From: Oceanobacillus polygoni
GTDB lineage: Bacteria; Bacillota; Bacilli; Bacillales; Amphibacillaceae
Length of the DNA: 64,000 nt
Assembly: GCF_008304605.1 (NCBI RefSeq)
Contig: NZ_PIJY01000020.1
Span: 1 to 64,000 of the forward strand
Direction: 5' to 3'
The position numbers and the translations under genes are program-made. This document shows, piece after piece, positions 14,923 through 24,003 of this stretch. The first letter of the stretch is position 1. Each line of letters begins with the position of its first letter. Below the pieces are notes generated by a model. It was not told where the DNA came from. It saw nothing but the letters and a program-made list of their open reading frames with translations, and ran no database searches.

Positions 14923-17336
14923 ACATCTTCACTCCCTTTTAGACGAAGTTTGATTAGAGATACAACCCCGAGAGCTGCGATTCCTAGTACAAGAATTTCT
15001 AGCATCGTATCAAGTCCACGGAAGTCAACGAGAATAACGTTAACGATATTATATCCACCAGCTAATACTTTGGAATTCTCAATAAAGTAGGCAGCGATTG
15101 ATGTGAAATTCGTCTCACTACCAAGAGCAAATGCGCTGAGTGAAACGAGTGTTATCATAACACCTACTGCAATTGAAACGATTAAATTAATTAGCTTAAA
15201 TGATGGTTTGATCTTTTCTTTACGTAGATCAGGTAAGTGATAGAAAACGAGCATAAACAGGATTACGGAAACGGTCTCTACCAGTAATTGTGTTAATGCT
15301 AAATCAGGTGCACGGAAGATCGTGAATATAAGTGCAACCAAGAATCCCGCAACTCCAGCCACAATAATTGCTGTGATTCGATTATTAATAAATGGCACCG
15401 CAACAACAGATACTACTAATAGAATTGCGACAATCCACATATATGGATCAATTGGTGATAGGTTATCCGTATTGATTGCAAATGCATCGTAACGGATCAT
15501 CGTATAGCCAATGATGAGTACGATAAATGTGCACATATAGAGAAAATAATCACGTAACATTCCCGTCATCTGTACTCTAGTAAGTACTTGTGATCCTTTA
15601 ATTAGGCCATTATAGCCGCTATCATATATATGATTAAATATATCTTGTTCACTTCTATAGAAAGCAGATTGTGACCATTTTTTCATTGTTAGGAATAAAA
15701 GTGTTCCTATAGCTATAACACCAATCGTCATCCACAGTTCTAAGATAAATCCATGCCAGTGGTAAATGTTCACATAAAATTGCTCTCCAGGTTCTAGAAT
15801 ACCTGGAAGAATGGCCGCCATAGCTGGTTCAACCAATGTATAGGCAAGGATATTTGGGAATAGTCCAAAAATAACTACGAGAGAACCAAGAATGATTGGA
15901 CTGAGCAGCATCCCGAATGGAGCTTCATGCACTTCTTTAACCGCAAGCTTTTCGGGTTGGAATTTCCCAGTAAATGTTTTAAAGAATAGAATCGCACAAT
16001 ACAAAAATGTGAAAATGCTAGCAATCCATGCTAAAACAGGTAGCACAATTCCCCACGTCTCTACACTGAAAATCCCATATTCGGTTACGTTTACCATAGC
16101 AGTAAAGAAAAGCTCTTTACTGAGAAAACCGTTAAATGGAGGTAACCCAGCCATTGCTGCTAACCCGATTAAAGAAACAGTAGCTGTAATCGGCATGAGT
16201 GTCATTAAACCACCAAGTTTACGAATATCGCGTGTGCCTGTTTCGTGATCAATGATACCTGCAGTCATAAATAGACTACCTTTGAATGTCGCATGGTTTA
16301 TTAAATGGAAAACAGCAGCTAGAATTGCTGTCGTATAAAGCGCATTATCTCCATCATTAAAATAATAGGCGACAGAGCCAACTCCAAGTAAACTCATAAT
16401 CATTCCTAGTTGACTCACTGTTGAGAAAGCTAGAATGGATTTTAAATCCTTTTGTCTAACCGCAGAAATAGAACCCCAGATAAGTGTTGTTAATCCGACA
16501 AGTGAAATAATCCAGAACCATTCAGCGGCACCACCAAAAATAGGGGTGACTCTTGCAACAAGATAAATCCCCGCTTTTACCATTGTTGCTGAATGCAAGT
16601 ATGCACTAACAGGGGTAGGGGCTTCCATTGCATCGGGTAGCCAAATGTGGAATGGAAATTGTGCCGACTTTGTAAATGCACCTAATAGTATTAAAATCAT
16701 TGCAGGTAAAAATAGTGAGCTTGTTGCAACAAGATCAACATTTGCAATTATTACCCGAACACTAAACGTTCCTGTCATGACATAAAGCAGTGAGAACCCA
16801 CCTAGCATGGAAAGTCCACCAAATACTGTAATATACATGGACTTCTGTGCTCCATAAGTAGATTTTTCACGGTGGAACCAATAACTAATTAGGAGTGCAG
16901 ATGAAATGCTTGTGATTTCCCAAAATACATAAAGGACAATCAAATTATCCGATAAAACTACCCCTAGCATAGCTCCCATAAATAGCAATAAGTAAACATA
17001 GAAGTTATTCAGTTTTTCCTTATGTTTTGACAAATAATATACGGAGTATAAAACTACTAGCGTACCTATTCCTGAAATTAGTAATGCGAACAATAAGCTA
17101 AGCCCGTCTATGTATAAATCAAAGCTGATTCCAAGTGATGGAACCCAAGGTACAGAACGCATAACAGCATCCCCATTCGCTGTTACAGGTAAAAAGGATA
17201 GAAAGTAAATAAATAGAACGAGTGGTACTATTAATACAAACCAGCCCGTATGTATCCTTCGTACATATTTGTACAAAAATGGGATGAGAATGGCTAATAA
17301 AAATGGGGAAATCGTAGCCCAATGTAAAGCCGTCAA
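14919..17336 (-). CDS. mrpA: Na+/H+ antiporter subunit MrpA
   Basis: This 805-residue largest Mrp subunit has an N-terminal two-thirds homologous to complex I NuoL (WEITSISSALLI, KSAQFPFHIWLPDAMEAPTPVSAYLHSATMVKAG) and a C-terminal MrpB-like extension beginning around residue 600, with FRAPDLALTQLLVETVS. The complex removes Na+ and supports pH homeostasis in alkali and salt. The start is TTG 17336, preceded by AAAGGAGG; the frame extends to ATG 17420 but that part is not conserved-looking. A TATACT -10-like box (minus strand, 17449-17454) lies upstream without a good -35. Confidence 0.94.
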   Translation of the reverse strand: MTALHWATISPFLLAILIPFLYKYVRRIHTGWFVLIVPLVLFIYFLSFLPVTANGDAVMRSVPWVPSLGISFDLYIDGLSLLFALLISGIGTLVVLYSVYYLSKHKEKLNNFYVYLLLFMGAMLGVVLSDNLIVLYVFWEITSISSALLISYWFHREKSTYGAQKSMYITVFGGLSMLGGFSLLYVMTGTFSVRVIIANVDLVATSSLFLPAMILILLGAFTKSAQFPFHIWLPDAMEAPTPVSAYLHSATMVKAGIYLVARVTPIFGGAAEWFWIISLVGLTTLIWGSISAVRQKDLKSILAFSTVSQLGMIMSLLGVGSVAYYFNDGDNALYTTAILAAVFHLINHATFKGSLFMTAGIIDHETGTRDIRKLGGLMTLMPITATVSLIGLAAMAGLPPFNGFLSKELFFTAMVNVTEYGIFSVETWGIVLPVLAWIASIFTFLYCAILFFKTFTGKFQPEKLAVKEVHEAPFGMLLSPIILGSLVVIFGLFPNILAYTLVEPAMAAILPGILEPGEQFYVNIYHWHGFILELWMTIGVIAIGTLLFLTMKKWSQSAFYRSEQDIFNHIYDSGYNGLIKGSQVLTRVQMTGMLRDYFLYMCTFIVLIIGYTMIRYDAFAINTDNLSPIDPYMWIVAILLVVSVVAVPFINNRITAIIVAGVAGFLVALIFTIFRAPDLALTQLLVETVSVILFMLVFYHLPDLRKEKIKPSFKLINLIVSIAVGVMITLVSLSAFALGSETNFTSIAAYFIENSKVLAGGYNIVNVILVDFRGLDTMLEILVLGIAALGVVSLIKLRLKGSEDV

Positions 17337-17569
17337 ATAAAATCCTCCTTTATTTAAAAATTGAACAACTGTTCGAATTAAATTGAAAATAAGGTCTAGT
17401 TTTTCAATGTTTACATACAAATGTCGGATGAATTTTGACCCTTTTTACAGTATAACCTAAATCCAAGTGAGTTGCATGTCTTATAATGCGTCATTTTTCA
17501 GCATCTTATAGCCTCTTTTAAATAGGTAGACACCCATTTAGGATTTTAGTATTTTGGAAAATAAAAAAT

Positions 17570-17602
17570 GGTCAGATCCCTTACATGCAACGGGTTCTGA
17601 CC
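17570..17602 (-). terminator. Terminator of sda
   Basis: An 11-bp stem with one mismatch (17570-17580 against 17592-17602) is followed on the minus strand by ATTTTTTATTTT. It lies 26 bases beyond the sda stop. Confidence 0.8.
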
Positions 17603-17627
17603 TTTCTCTTTCTTATATTATGCTTAG

Positions 17628-17768
17628 TTAACCTGAACGTTTAATTTTTTGTGTTAGACATCTTTTGTGAATTTCTTCTTCAAATAGAGATAAAAAGTCA
17701 GGGCTTAAATTTAATTCACATGCTGTATAATAGGATTCTAATAGTAAATCATCTGATAAATTTTCCAT
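17628..17768 (-). CDS. sda: Sda, checkpoint inhibitor of sporulation
   Basis: This 46-residue protein (MENLSDDLLLESYYTACELN start) matches Sda, a helical hairpin that binds histidine kinase KinA and blocks entry into sporulation while DNA replication is disturbed. The pattern LSDxLLxESYxxAxELNLxxDFLxLxExEIxxR follows the known family. AGGAGGG lies eight bases before the ATG. The gene stands directly upstream of yqeG on the opposite strand, as in B. subtilis, with its own terminator. The upstream DnaA-box cluster fits known DnaA control of sda. Confidence 0.9.
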   Translation of the reverse strand: MENLSDDLLLESYYTACELNLSPDFLSLFEEEIHKRCLTQKIKRSG

Positions 17769-17850
17769 AATACAGCCCTCCTAAAATTTAGAATTTACTA
17801 GCTGAATCTATTAATAATTTAACATGATTGAACTGTAAGAACAAGGCGTA

Positions 17851-17952
17851 AGTTATCTACAACAACCTGTAGATAACTTGTGCATAAGGGTTTGTGAATG
17901 CTTGCTGTTGCTAATATAAGAACAACGAAGATTGTTAATAAAGTTATCCACA
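17851..17952. promoter_or_regulatory. DnaA-box cluster upstream of sda
   Basis: There are four 9-mers close to the DnaA box TTATCCACA: TTATCTACA at 17853-17861, TGTAGATAA (reverse) at 17868-17876, TGTGCATAA (reverse) at 17879-17887 and a perfect TTATCCACA at 17944-17952. The first two form an 11-bp inverted repeat (17851-17861/17868-17878). The cluster lies 85-185 bases upstream of sda, where DnaA activates this gene in B. subtilis. Confidence 0.8.
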
Positions 17953-18156
17953 ATTAGAAATTTGTATGAATTTGTCGAACGATTCTTTCGGTTTTTAGCG
18001 ATAAAAAACGAATATATAGAAGGGGTCATTCATACAGTTATTATTTGCACGTAATGTGATTTCGCTTTAAATCTCTAGTAAGTTATTATAGGATTAGGTT
18101 ATAATGTGGTATTGGATAAAAATGAACTGATTAGAAGGTATATTGAGGTGTAATGA

Positions 18157-18672
18157 ATGTTATCGAATTTTTTGCCTAATGAACATGTAAAAAGCGTGTT
18201 CGACATACAACCAGAAACATTGAAGCGCCAAGGTATTAAAGGGATTATTACGGATCTGGATAATACGCTTGTTGCCTGGGATGTAAAAGATGCTACTCCT
18301 GAAGTGATTCAGTGGTTTAAACTCATGAAAGATCATGATATAAAAGTGACTATTATTTCAAATAATAATCAAGAACGGGTACAGGTTTTCTCAGATCCCC
18401 TTGAAACTCCTTTTGTATATAGCGCAAGAAAACCACTAGGCCGTGCGTTTAAAACGGTAGCTAAAGAAATGAATTTAAAAAGAGAAGAAATTGTTGTTAT
18501 CGGGGATCAAATCCTCACGGATGTTCTCGGAGGAAATTTTGCTGGTTTCTATACGATTCTTGTTGTTCCCATTGTTCAAACAGATGGAAAAATAACGAGA
18601 ATTAACCGGAAAATTGAACGAAGAATTCTAAATTACATGCGACGAAAAGGAAAAATTAGCTGGGAGGAATAG
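18157..18672 (+). CDS. yqeG: YqeG family HAD phosphatase
   Basis: This 171-residue HAD-superfamily (class IIIA) phosphatase has motif I DLDNTLV near 37-43, Thr/Ser motif II IISNN near 68 and motif III/IV KPLGRAF...VVIGDQILTDVLGG near 95-130. The family includes mitochondrial phosphatidylglycerophosphatases, but the substrate in Bacillus is not settled. GAGGTG precedes the ATG. A TATAAT at 18100-18105 may be its -10 box. It heads the long yqeG-yqeH-aroE operon; yqeH starts 2 bases after its stop. Confidence 0.92.
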   Translation: MLSNFLPNEHVKSVFDIQPETLKRQGIKGIITDLDNTLVAWDVKDATPEVIQWFKLMKDHDIKVTIISNNNQERVQVFSDPLETPFVYSARKPLGRAFKTVAKEMNLKREEIVVIGDQILTDVLGGNFAGFYTILVVPIVQTDGKITRINRKIERRILNYMRRKGKISWEE

Positions 18673-18674
18673 GT

Positions 18675-19775
18675 TTGGAAATCATTTATTGTCAAGGATG
18701 TGGAGCGGAGATTCAGATAACTGACCCAGATGGGGTTGGTTACACACCAGCATCCTCATTAAATAAGGAAAATATATTATGTAAAAGATGTTTCCGTTTA
18801 AAACATTACAATGAAATACAGGATGTAGCAATCACGGATGATGACTTTCTAAAAATGGTCAGCACGATTAGAGAAGCTAATGGTCTCGTTGTTCATATGA
18901 TTGATATTTTCGATGTGAATGGAAGTTTAATTAAAAGCCTTCCAAGAATTACCGGGGACAACCCAATTATATTAGTAGGAAATAAAGTAGATCTATTGCC
19001 AAAATCAACCAATCAGAACAAGCTCATCCAATGGCTTCGTTCAGAGGCAAAAGAAATAGGGATTAAAGTAAAAGATGTTTTCTTAGTCTCATCGACAAAA
19101 GGACTAGGAATAGAAGAACTTTCCCAACAAATCGATACTTATCGTGCAAATAAAAATGTTTATATTGTAGGTACAACGAATGTTGGAAAGTCTACTTTTA
19201 TTAATCGGTTAATTAAACAATCAACCGGATATACGGACGTTATTACGACCTCTTACTTCCCTGGAACAACCTTAGGTTTTATTGAAATACCGCTAGATGA
19301 GAGTAGTTCATTAATTGATACACCAGGAATTGTAAACAAACAGCAATTAACACACTATTTGTCTGATGCTGATTTAAAAATCGTTACGCCAAAAAAAGAA
19401 ATTAAAGCAAGAATATATCAGCTTAACCATGGACAAACACTCTATTTCGGCGGACTAGCTCGGATTGATTTTATCAAGGGGGAACGTCAATCCTTTGTTT
19501 GCTATTTCTCAAATGAGCTTCCAATTCATCGTACGAAGCTAGAGAATGCGGATGAGCTATATGAGAACCATATTGGGGAATTATTAGCACCACCAAATGA
19601 GAGCACGTTAGAACAATTACCAAAGTTCACGCAAAGCACTTTCAAATTGAGCGGGGAGAAAACGGACATTGTTTTTCCAGGGCTTGGTTGGGTAAGTATT
19701 GCAGGAACCGATACGACAGTTGCTGCACATAGTCCGAAAGGCGTTTCCGTTACAGTTCGGAAATCATTGTTGTAA
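18675..19775 (+). CDS. yqeH: Circularly permuted ribosome-biogenesis GTPase YqeH
   Basis: This 366-residue GTPase is needed for 30S subunit assembly. An N-terminal treble-clef zinc finger (CQGC near 6-9, CKRC near 36-39) precedes the permuted G domain, in which G4 (NKVD, about 104) comes before G1 (GTTNVGKST, about 166-174) and G3 (DTPG, about 214). The TTG start uses GGGAGG, which lies in the last codons of yqeG. Confidence 0.95.
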   Translation: MEIIYCQGCGAEIQITDPDGVGYTPASSLNKENILCKRCFRLKHYNEIQDVAITDDDFLKMVSTIREANGLVVHMIDIFDVNGSLIKSLPRITGDNPIILVGNKVDLLPKSTNQNKLIQWLRSEAKEIGIKVKDVFLVSSTKGLGIEELSQQIDTYRANKNVYIVGTTNVGKSTFINRLIKQSTGYTDVITTSYFPGTTLGFIEIPLDESSSLIDTPGIVNKQQLTHYLSDADLKIVTPKKEIKARIYQLNHGQTLYFGGLARIDFIKGERQSFVCYFSNELPIHRTKLENADELYENHIGELLAPPNESTLEQLPKFTQSTFKLSGEKTDIVFPGLGWVSIAGTDTTVAAHSPKGVSVTVRKSLL

Positions 19776-19789
19776 TCAAAGGGGGGAGA

Positions 19790-20638
19790 ATGATGGATTA
19801 TCGCTTAAAGCTGATTGGCTATCCGATACAGCATTCCTTGTCTCCATGGATACATAATAAATTCTTGGAGCGAACATATTTAAAAGGAACTTATACGTTG
19901 CATGAGATTAGTCTTGATGCATCATTTGACGAAAATATACTTACCTTAAAAAAAGAAGAAGTAGACGGATTTAATGTTACAGTGCCATATAAAGAAGAAA
20001 TCATTCCATATTTGGATATGCTTGATGAAACAGCGAAGCAAATGGGTGCTGTGAATACAGTTGTATATCGAGAGGGAAAATGGATTGGTTATAATACTGA
20101 TGGAATCGGATATCTACGATCATTAGAAAGCAAATATCCTACCTTTTTTCAGGATAAATCAAAGCGTATTCTGTTGATTGGTGCTGGCGGGGCAGCAAGG
20201 GGGATTTACTATGCACTGGATAGGGCTGGGTTTGATTGTATTGATATCGCTAATCGAACGAAGGTGAGCGCAGAAGAAATTGCAAAGCTTGCCACCCTAT
20301 CAAGAAATACGAAAGTTGTATCTTTAAAAGAGGCTGAAGAGGGAATAGGAAATTATGATTTAATTATCCAAACAACTTCCGTCGGAATGAAACCGAATGT
20401 AGATACGTCCATTTTTTCATTCAGTCAGTTGAAAGAAAATGCAATTGCCAGTGATATTGTATATCAGCCACTGCAAACAAAATTTCTAAAAGAAGCAGAA
20501 AAGAATGGTGCTGCTATACACTACGGGCATACAATGCTACTGTACCAAGCGCAGTATGCGTTCGAAATTTGGACAAACAAAAAGGTACCTATGGATGATT
20601 TGGATTTACAATTACAAGCTATTTTGGAAGGAAGATAA
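19790..20638 (+). CDS. aroE: Shikimate 5-dehydrogenase
   Basis: This 282-residue NADP-dependent enzyme reduces 3-dehydroshikimate to shikimate in aromatic amino-acid synthesis. The substrate site HSLSPWIHNK (16-25) and the catalytic Lys in NVTVPYKEE (about 66) are present. The Rossmann motif LIGAGGAARG (about 129-138) and NRTKVSAEEIA follow. Two ATGs stand in tandem (19790 and 19793) behind GGGGGGAG; the second has the better spacing. Confidence 0.95.
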   Translation: MMDYRLKLIGYPIQHSLSPWIHNKFLERTYLKGTYTLHEISLDASFDENILTLKKEEVDGFNVTVPYKEEIIPYLDMLDETAKQMGAVNTVVYREGKWIGYNTDGIGYLRSLESKYPTFFQDKSKRILLIGAGGAARGIYYALDRAGFDCIDIANRTKVSAEEIAKLATLSRNTKVVSLKEAEEGIGNYDLIIQTTSVGMKPNVDTSIFSFSQLKENAIASDIVYQPLQTKFLKEAEKNGAAIHYGHTMLLYQAQYAFEIWTNKKVPMDDLDLQLQAILEGR

Positions 20639-20643
20639 ATTTT

Positions 20644-20934
20644 ATGTTAACAGGTAAACAAAAACGTTTTTTACGAGCTGAGGCACATCATTTGAAGCCT
20701 ATTTTTCAAGTTGGAAAAATTGGTGTCAATGATAACATGGTTGAGCAAATTGCAGAAGCCTTAGAAAAAAGAGAATTGCTTAAAGTAAGTGTGTTACAAA
20801 ATTGTATGGAAGATAAAGATTCGGTGGCTGAACAGATTGCTACAGGAACGGATGCTCACATTGTTCAGATCATCGGAAATCAAATTGTGCTCTATAAAGA
20901 ATCAAAGGAAAATAAACAGCTGCAATTACCATAA
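20644..20934 (+). CDS. yhbY: YhbY-family RNA-binding protein (YqeI)
   Basis: This 96-residue CRS1-YhbY (CRM) domain protein binds pre-ribosomal particles. The signature GKQKRFLRAEAHHLKPIFQVGKIGV is at the N-terminus and IGNQIVLYK near the C-terminus. It is preceded by GGAAGGA and starts five bases after the aroE stop, as in the B. subtilis operon, where it is called yqeI. Confidence 0.94.
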   Translation: MLTGKQKRFLRAEAHHLKPIFQVGKIGVNDNMVEQIAEALEKRELLKVSVLQNCMEDKDSVAEQIATGTDAHIVQIIGNQIVLYKESKENKQLQLP

Positions 20935-20956
20935 ATGTACGATAGAGGAGTTTGAC

Positions 20957-21535
20957 ATGGAACGGATAGGGATACTGGGCGGAACATTCGATCCCCCACA
21001 TTTAGGGCATTTATTGATTGCTGAGGAAGTAAGGTTAGCGATGGATCTTCAAGAGATCTGGTTTATCCCTACCTATACCCCTCCGCATAAAACAGCATCC
21101 AAGACAAGTGCACAGGATCGTATTCAAATGCTATACTTAGCGACACAGAGCAATCCTCACTTTAAAGTGAATACAATTGAAATAGATCGCACAGGTAAAT
21201 CATATACTGTAGAAACGATGAAAGAATTGCAAAAGTTACATCCAGAGAAAGAGTTTTATTTTATTATCGGTGCAGATATGGTTGAATATTTACCACATTG
21301 GCACAAAGTGGATGAATTGTTTTCACTTGTACGATTTGTAGGAGTGAAACGATCGGGCTATCACCTTGATACAGAATATCCGATTATCGAAATCGATATT
21401 CCTATGATTGATATTTCGTCATCGATGCTCAGAAATTGGTTGCGTAGGAAGCGATCGGTTCATTACATCGTACCGCAACCGGTCATATCCTATATCAAGG
21501 AGAAAGATTTATATGAACATAACGGAAGCAATTGA
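20957..21535 (+). CDS. nadD: Nicotinate-mononucleotide adenylyltransferase
   Basis: This 192-residue enzyme adenylates nicotinate mononucleotide in NAD synthesis. The nucleotidyltransferase motif GGTFDPPHLGH (about 8-18) and the late ISSSMLRNW motif (about 156) are present. The start is ATG 20957, seven bases after AGAGGAG; the reading frame is open further upstream but runs inside yhbY. It overlaps yqeK by 23 bases. Confidence 0.95.
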   Translation: MERIGILGGTFDPPHLGHLLIAEEVRLAMDLQEIWFIPTYTPPHKTASKTSAQDRIQMLYLATQSNPHFKVNTIEIDRTGKSYTVETMKELQKLHPEKEFYFIIGADMVEYLPHWHKVDELFSLVRFVGVKRSGYHLDTEYPIIEIDIPMIDISSSMLRNWLRRKRSVHYIVPQPVISYIKEKDLYEHNGSN

Positions 21536-22100
21536 AAAGGTTAAACCCCATTTAACGGTGAAAAGGTTCGAGCATACGCTGCGCGTAGCAGACACTGCTG
21601 TAAAGCTCGCTAAGCGCTATGATGCGTCACAAACGAAGGCGGAGTTAGCCGCTATTCTTCATGACTACGCGAAATATCGTTCGCTAGACGAAATGGAACG
21701 CTGGATAAGAAAATCGACACTTCCAAAAGACCTTCTTGATTATCATCATGAGCTTTGGCATGGACCAGTTGGAGCTATTTTGATAGAGAGGGAATTCGGT
21801 ATAAGGGATAAGGAAATACAAAGTGCGGTTCATTACCATACGACAGGCAAAGCCGGGATGAGCATACTTGATAAGATTATTTTCCTTGCGGATTATATCG
21901 AACCAGGGAGATCTTTTCCAGGAATTAATGATGTCAGAAAAAAGGCGGAGCAGGATTTAACACATGCTTGTTTGATGGCATCAAAAAATACGATAACCTA
22001 TTTAATATCTAAAAACACAACGGTTTATCCAGATAGTTTTCATGCGTATAATGATTTAACAAGACAAATTATTGGAGGTAGTTCCTTACATGAAAAATAA
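21513..22100 (+). CDS. yqeK: YqeK, HD-domain dinucleoside tetraphosphate hydrolase
   Basis: This 195-residue HD-domain metal phosphohydrolase cleaves Ap4A symmetrically in characterised members. Metal ligands are visible in RFEHTLRVAD (His about 20), AILHDYAK (HD about 50), HHELWHG (about 75) and HYHTTG (about 105). AAGGAG precedes ATG 21513. It overlaps nadD before it and rsfS after it, so translation is coupled. Confidence 0.92.
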   Translation: MNITEAIEKVKPHLTVKRFEHTLRVADTAVKLAKRYDASQTKAELAAILHDYAKYRSLDEMERWIRKSTLPKDLLDYHHELWHGPVGAILIEREFGIRDKEIQSAVHYHTTGKAGMSILDKIIFLADYIEPGRSFPGINDVRKKAEQDLTHACLMASKNTITYLISKNTTVYPDSFHAYNDLTRQIIGGSSLHEK

Positions 22101-22446
22101 AGAAATTATCGATTTAATTGCTGAAGCTTGTGATGATAAACGAGCAGAAGATATTATTGCTTTAGATATGAACCAAGTATCATTAGTAGCGGATTATTTC
22201 TTGATCTGTCATGGGAGTAACGAAAGACAGGTACAGGCAATAGCACGTGCAATCAAAGATGTAATGGATGAAAAAGGCATTGAAGTTAACCGAATGGAAG
22301 GCTTTGAATCTGCACGCTGGATTCTTGTAGATGTTGGAGATATTGTTTGTCATATTTTCCACAAGGATGAACGGAATTATTATAATTTAGAACGCCTATG
22401 GGGAGATGCCTCTCGAGTAGCCTTACAGCTTGGTCAGGAAGGCTGA
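22090..22446 (+). CDS. rsfS: Ribosomal silencing factor RsfS
   Basis: This 118-residue RsfS/YqeL/Iojap protein binds L14 of the large subunit and stops subunit joining when nutrients are short. The core DYFLICHGSNERQVQAIARAI near 35-55 and GDIVCHIFHKDERNYYNLERLWGDA near 80-105 is typical. ATG 22090 follows GGAGG and lies inside the yqeK end. Confidence 0.95.
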   Translation: MKNKEIIDLIAEACDDKRAEDIIALDMNQVSLVADYFLICHGSNERQVQAIARAIKDVMDEKGIEVNRMEGFESARWILVDVGDIVCHIFHKDERNYYNLERLWGDASRVALQLGQEG

Positions 22447-22448
22447 TC

Positions 22449-23201
22449 ATGGCATATCAGCAAATGGCTTCCTTGTATGATCAATTAATGGTAAACGCCC
22501 CTTATGATGAATGGGTTTCTTTTACAGAAGAAATGCTTAGGCAAACCGGAAAAGAAGCTGAAAGGATAGCTGACCTTGGGTGTGGTACTGGAGAGATTGC
22601 AACAAGATTAGCAGAGCGAGGCTATCAAATAACTGGTGTGGATTATTCAACAGATATGCTTACGTATGCAGCACATAAAGCAGCGGAGAGAAATCTTTCT
22701 ATACAATGGTTACATCAGGATTTAACGAAACTTACAGGTTTATCCGAATATGATGTAGCAATCAGTTATTGTGATGTCATGAATTATATAATAGAACCAA
22801 CTGACTTGCAGAAATCCTTCCATAATATAGCGAATTGCTTAAAGGAAGGTGGTCTATTCATTTTCGATGTTCACTCCTTATATCAAGTAGAGCAGAACTA
22901 TGTAAATCAAACATTTTCTGAGGTGACCGATGAAGCTTCTTACATTTGGTTTTGTTCAGCCGGCGATGAGCCTGGTGAAATGTTCCATGATTTAACATTT
23001 TTTGCTCTAGAAGGAGAAATGTATAAACGTTTTGATGAATATCATCATCAAAGGACCTATCCGATATCATTTTATAAAAAAATGTTAAAAGAGTCAGGCT
23101 TTGAAAATATTAAATTGTTTGCTGATTTTTCGGTAAAAACGAATGATATAGATGAAAAATCAGAGCGAATTTTCTTTTTAGCTGAAAAAAGATCAGGATA
23201 A
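22449..23201 (+). CDS. yqeM: YqeM, class I SAM-dependent methyltransferase
   Basis: This 250-residue putative methyltransferase has motif I IADLGCGTGEIATRL near 38-52, the acidic GVDYSTDML near 59 and FIFDVHS near 138. The substrate is unknown; it is a constant member of the yqeK-rsfS-yqeM block. The start is ATG 22449, two bases after the rsfS stop, using AGGAAGG within rsfS. Its stop codon lies in the terminator stem. Confidence 0.9.
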   Translation: MAYQQMASLYDQLMVNAPYDEWVSFTEEMLRQTGKEAERIADLGCGTGEIATRLAERGYQITGVDYSTDMLTYAAHKAAERNLSIQWLHQDLTKLTGLSEYDVAISYCDVMNYIIEPTDLQKSFHNIANCLKEGGLFIFDVHSLYQVEQNYVNQTFSEVTDEASYIWFCSAGDEPGEMFHDLTFFALEGEMYKRFDEYHHQRTYPISFYKKMLKESGFENIKLFADFSVKTNDIDEKSERIFFLAEKRSG

Positions 23202-23222
23202 TTGAGATTCCTGATCTTTTTT
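23185..23222 (+). terminator. Terminator of the yqeG-yqeM operon
   Basis: A 14-bp perfect stem (23185-23198 with 23209-23222) ends in a run of T. The left arm contains the last codons of yqeM. It separates the operon from the comE genes. Confidence 0.88.
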
Positions 23223-23328
23223 TGCTTGCAGGATTTTTTAAAATGATGACGAATATGTCTAAATAGTTGCAAGAATTATCTTCTGTATAACTCCTCCTAC
23301 TACTACAAAAGAATGGATGTGAAAAGGA

Positions 23329-23934
23329 TTGTTAAACCTTCTTAAAAAATCCTCGTTTTTTATTGCTGTTGCAATACTAGTTGTCTTATTCCTCATTGTT
23401 ACCCGAGATGCGAGTGAAGAACAAGTAACGATGCCAGATTTACATGCTGGTTCTTCTTCGTCGGAGAATCCATTTGAACAACAACCAGAAGTAAGTCAAG
23501 ATACTGATACAGTAGCAGTTGTTGATATTAAAGGTGCAATCGTAAGCCCAGGTGTTTATGAAGTATCTGCTGACGCAAGGCTGCATGATGTCATTCTGAC
23601 TGCAGGAGGTTTTACTTCGGATGCTGATCAACATCAAATAAATCTTGCACAAAAAGTACAGGATGAAATGATTATCATTGTACCTAAAATTGGGGACGAT
23701 GGCGACAGTGGCAGTAACGAGGGCTCTGTTGGAAGTGATGGAAAAATAAAAGTAAATATGGCTGCACAGGAGGAAATCGAGCAACTACCTGGAATTGGTC
23801 CTGCCAAGGCACAAGCAATTATTCAACATCGAGAAGAACATGGCTTATTTAACTCGATTGAAGATTTACTAAACGTTTCAGGGATTGGTCAAAAAACACT
23901 TGAGAACATGCAGGATGCCATTCAAATTCCATAG
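23329..23934 (+). CDS. comEA: ComEA, competence DNA receptor
   Basis: This 201-residue membrane-anchored DNA-binding protein of natural transformation has an N-terminal helix (about 7-24), a Ser/Glu-rich linker, an SLBB-like domain (VVDIKGAIVSPGVYEV to QDEMIIIVP, about 63-122) and two C-terminal helix-hairpin-helix motifs (IEQLPGIGPAKAQAII and LLNVSGIGQKTLE). The start is TTG 23329; the nearest purine-rich stretch (GAAAAGG) is unusually close, so initiation may be weak. No clear ComK box was found upstream. Confidence 0.93.
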   Translation: MLNLLKKSSFFIAVAILVVLFLIVTRDASEEQVTMPDLHAGSSSSENPFEQQPEVSQDTDTVAVVDIKGAIVSPGVYEVSADARLHDVILTAGGFTSDADQHQINLAQKVQDEMIIIVPKIGDDGDSGSNEGSVGSDGKIKVNMAAQEEIEQLPGIGPAKAQAIIQHREEHGLFNSIEDLLNVSGIGQKTLENMQDAIQIP

Positions 23935-24003
23935 ACAGTGTGTATTGACGAAGATTCACCTTGGAATGTAAACTAGTGAAAGAATACGTAAAGGAGAATA
24001 CAT

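Noticed and set aside
15892-16248. 118-residue + strand frame within mrpA
   Set aside because: It lies fully inside the well-conserved mrpA and has no ribosome-binding site or family resemblance.
23223-23328. ComK box search upstream of comEA
   Set aside because: I looked for paired AAAA-N5-TTTT motifs and found none with proper spacing. The A6/T6 pair near 23343 is inside the gene and has a 6-base gap.
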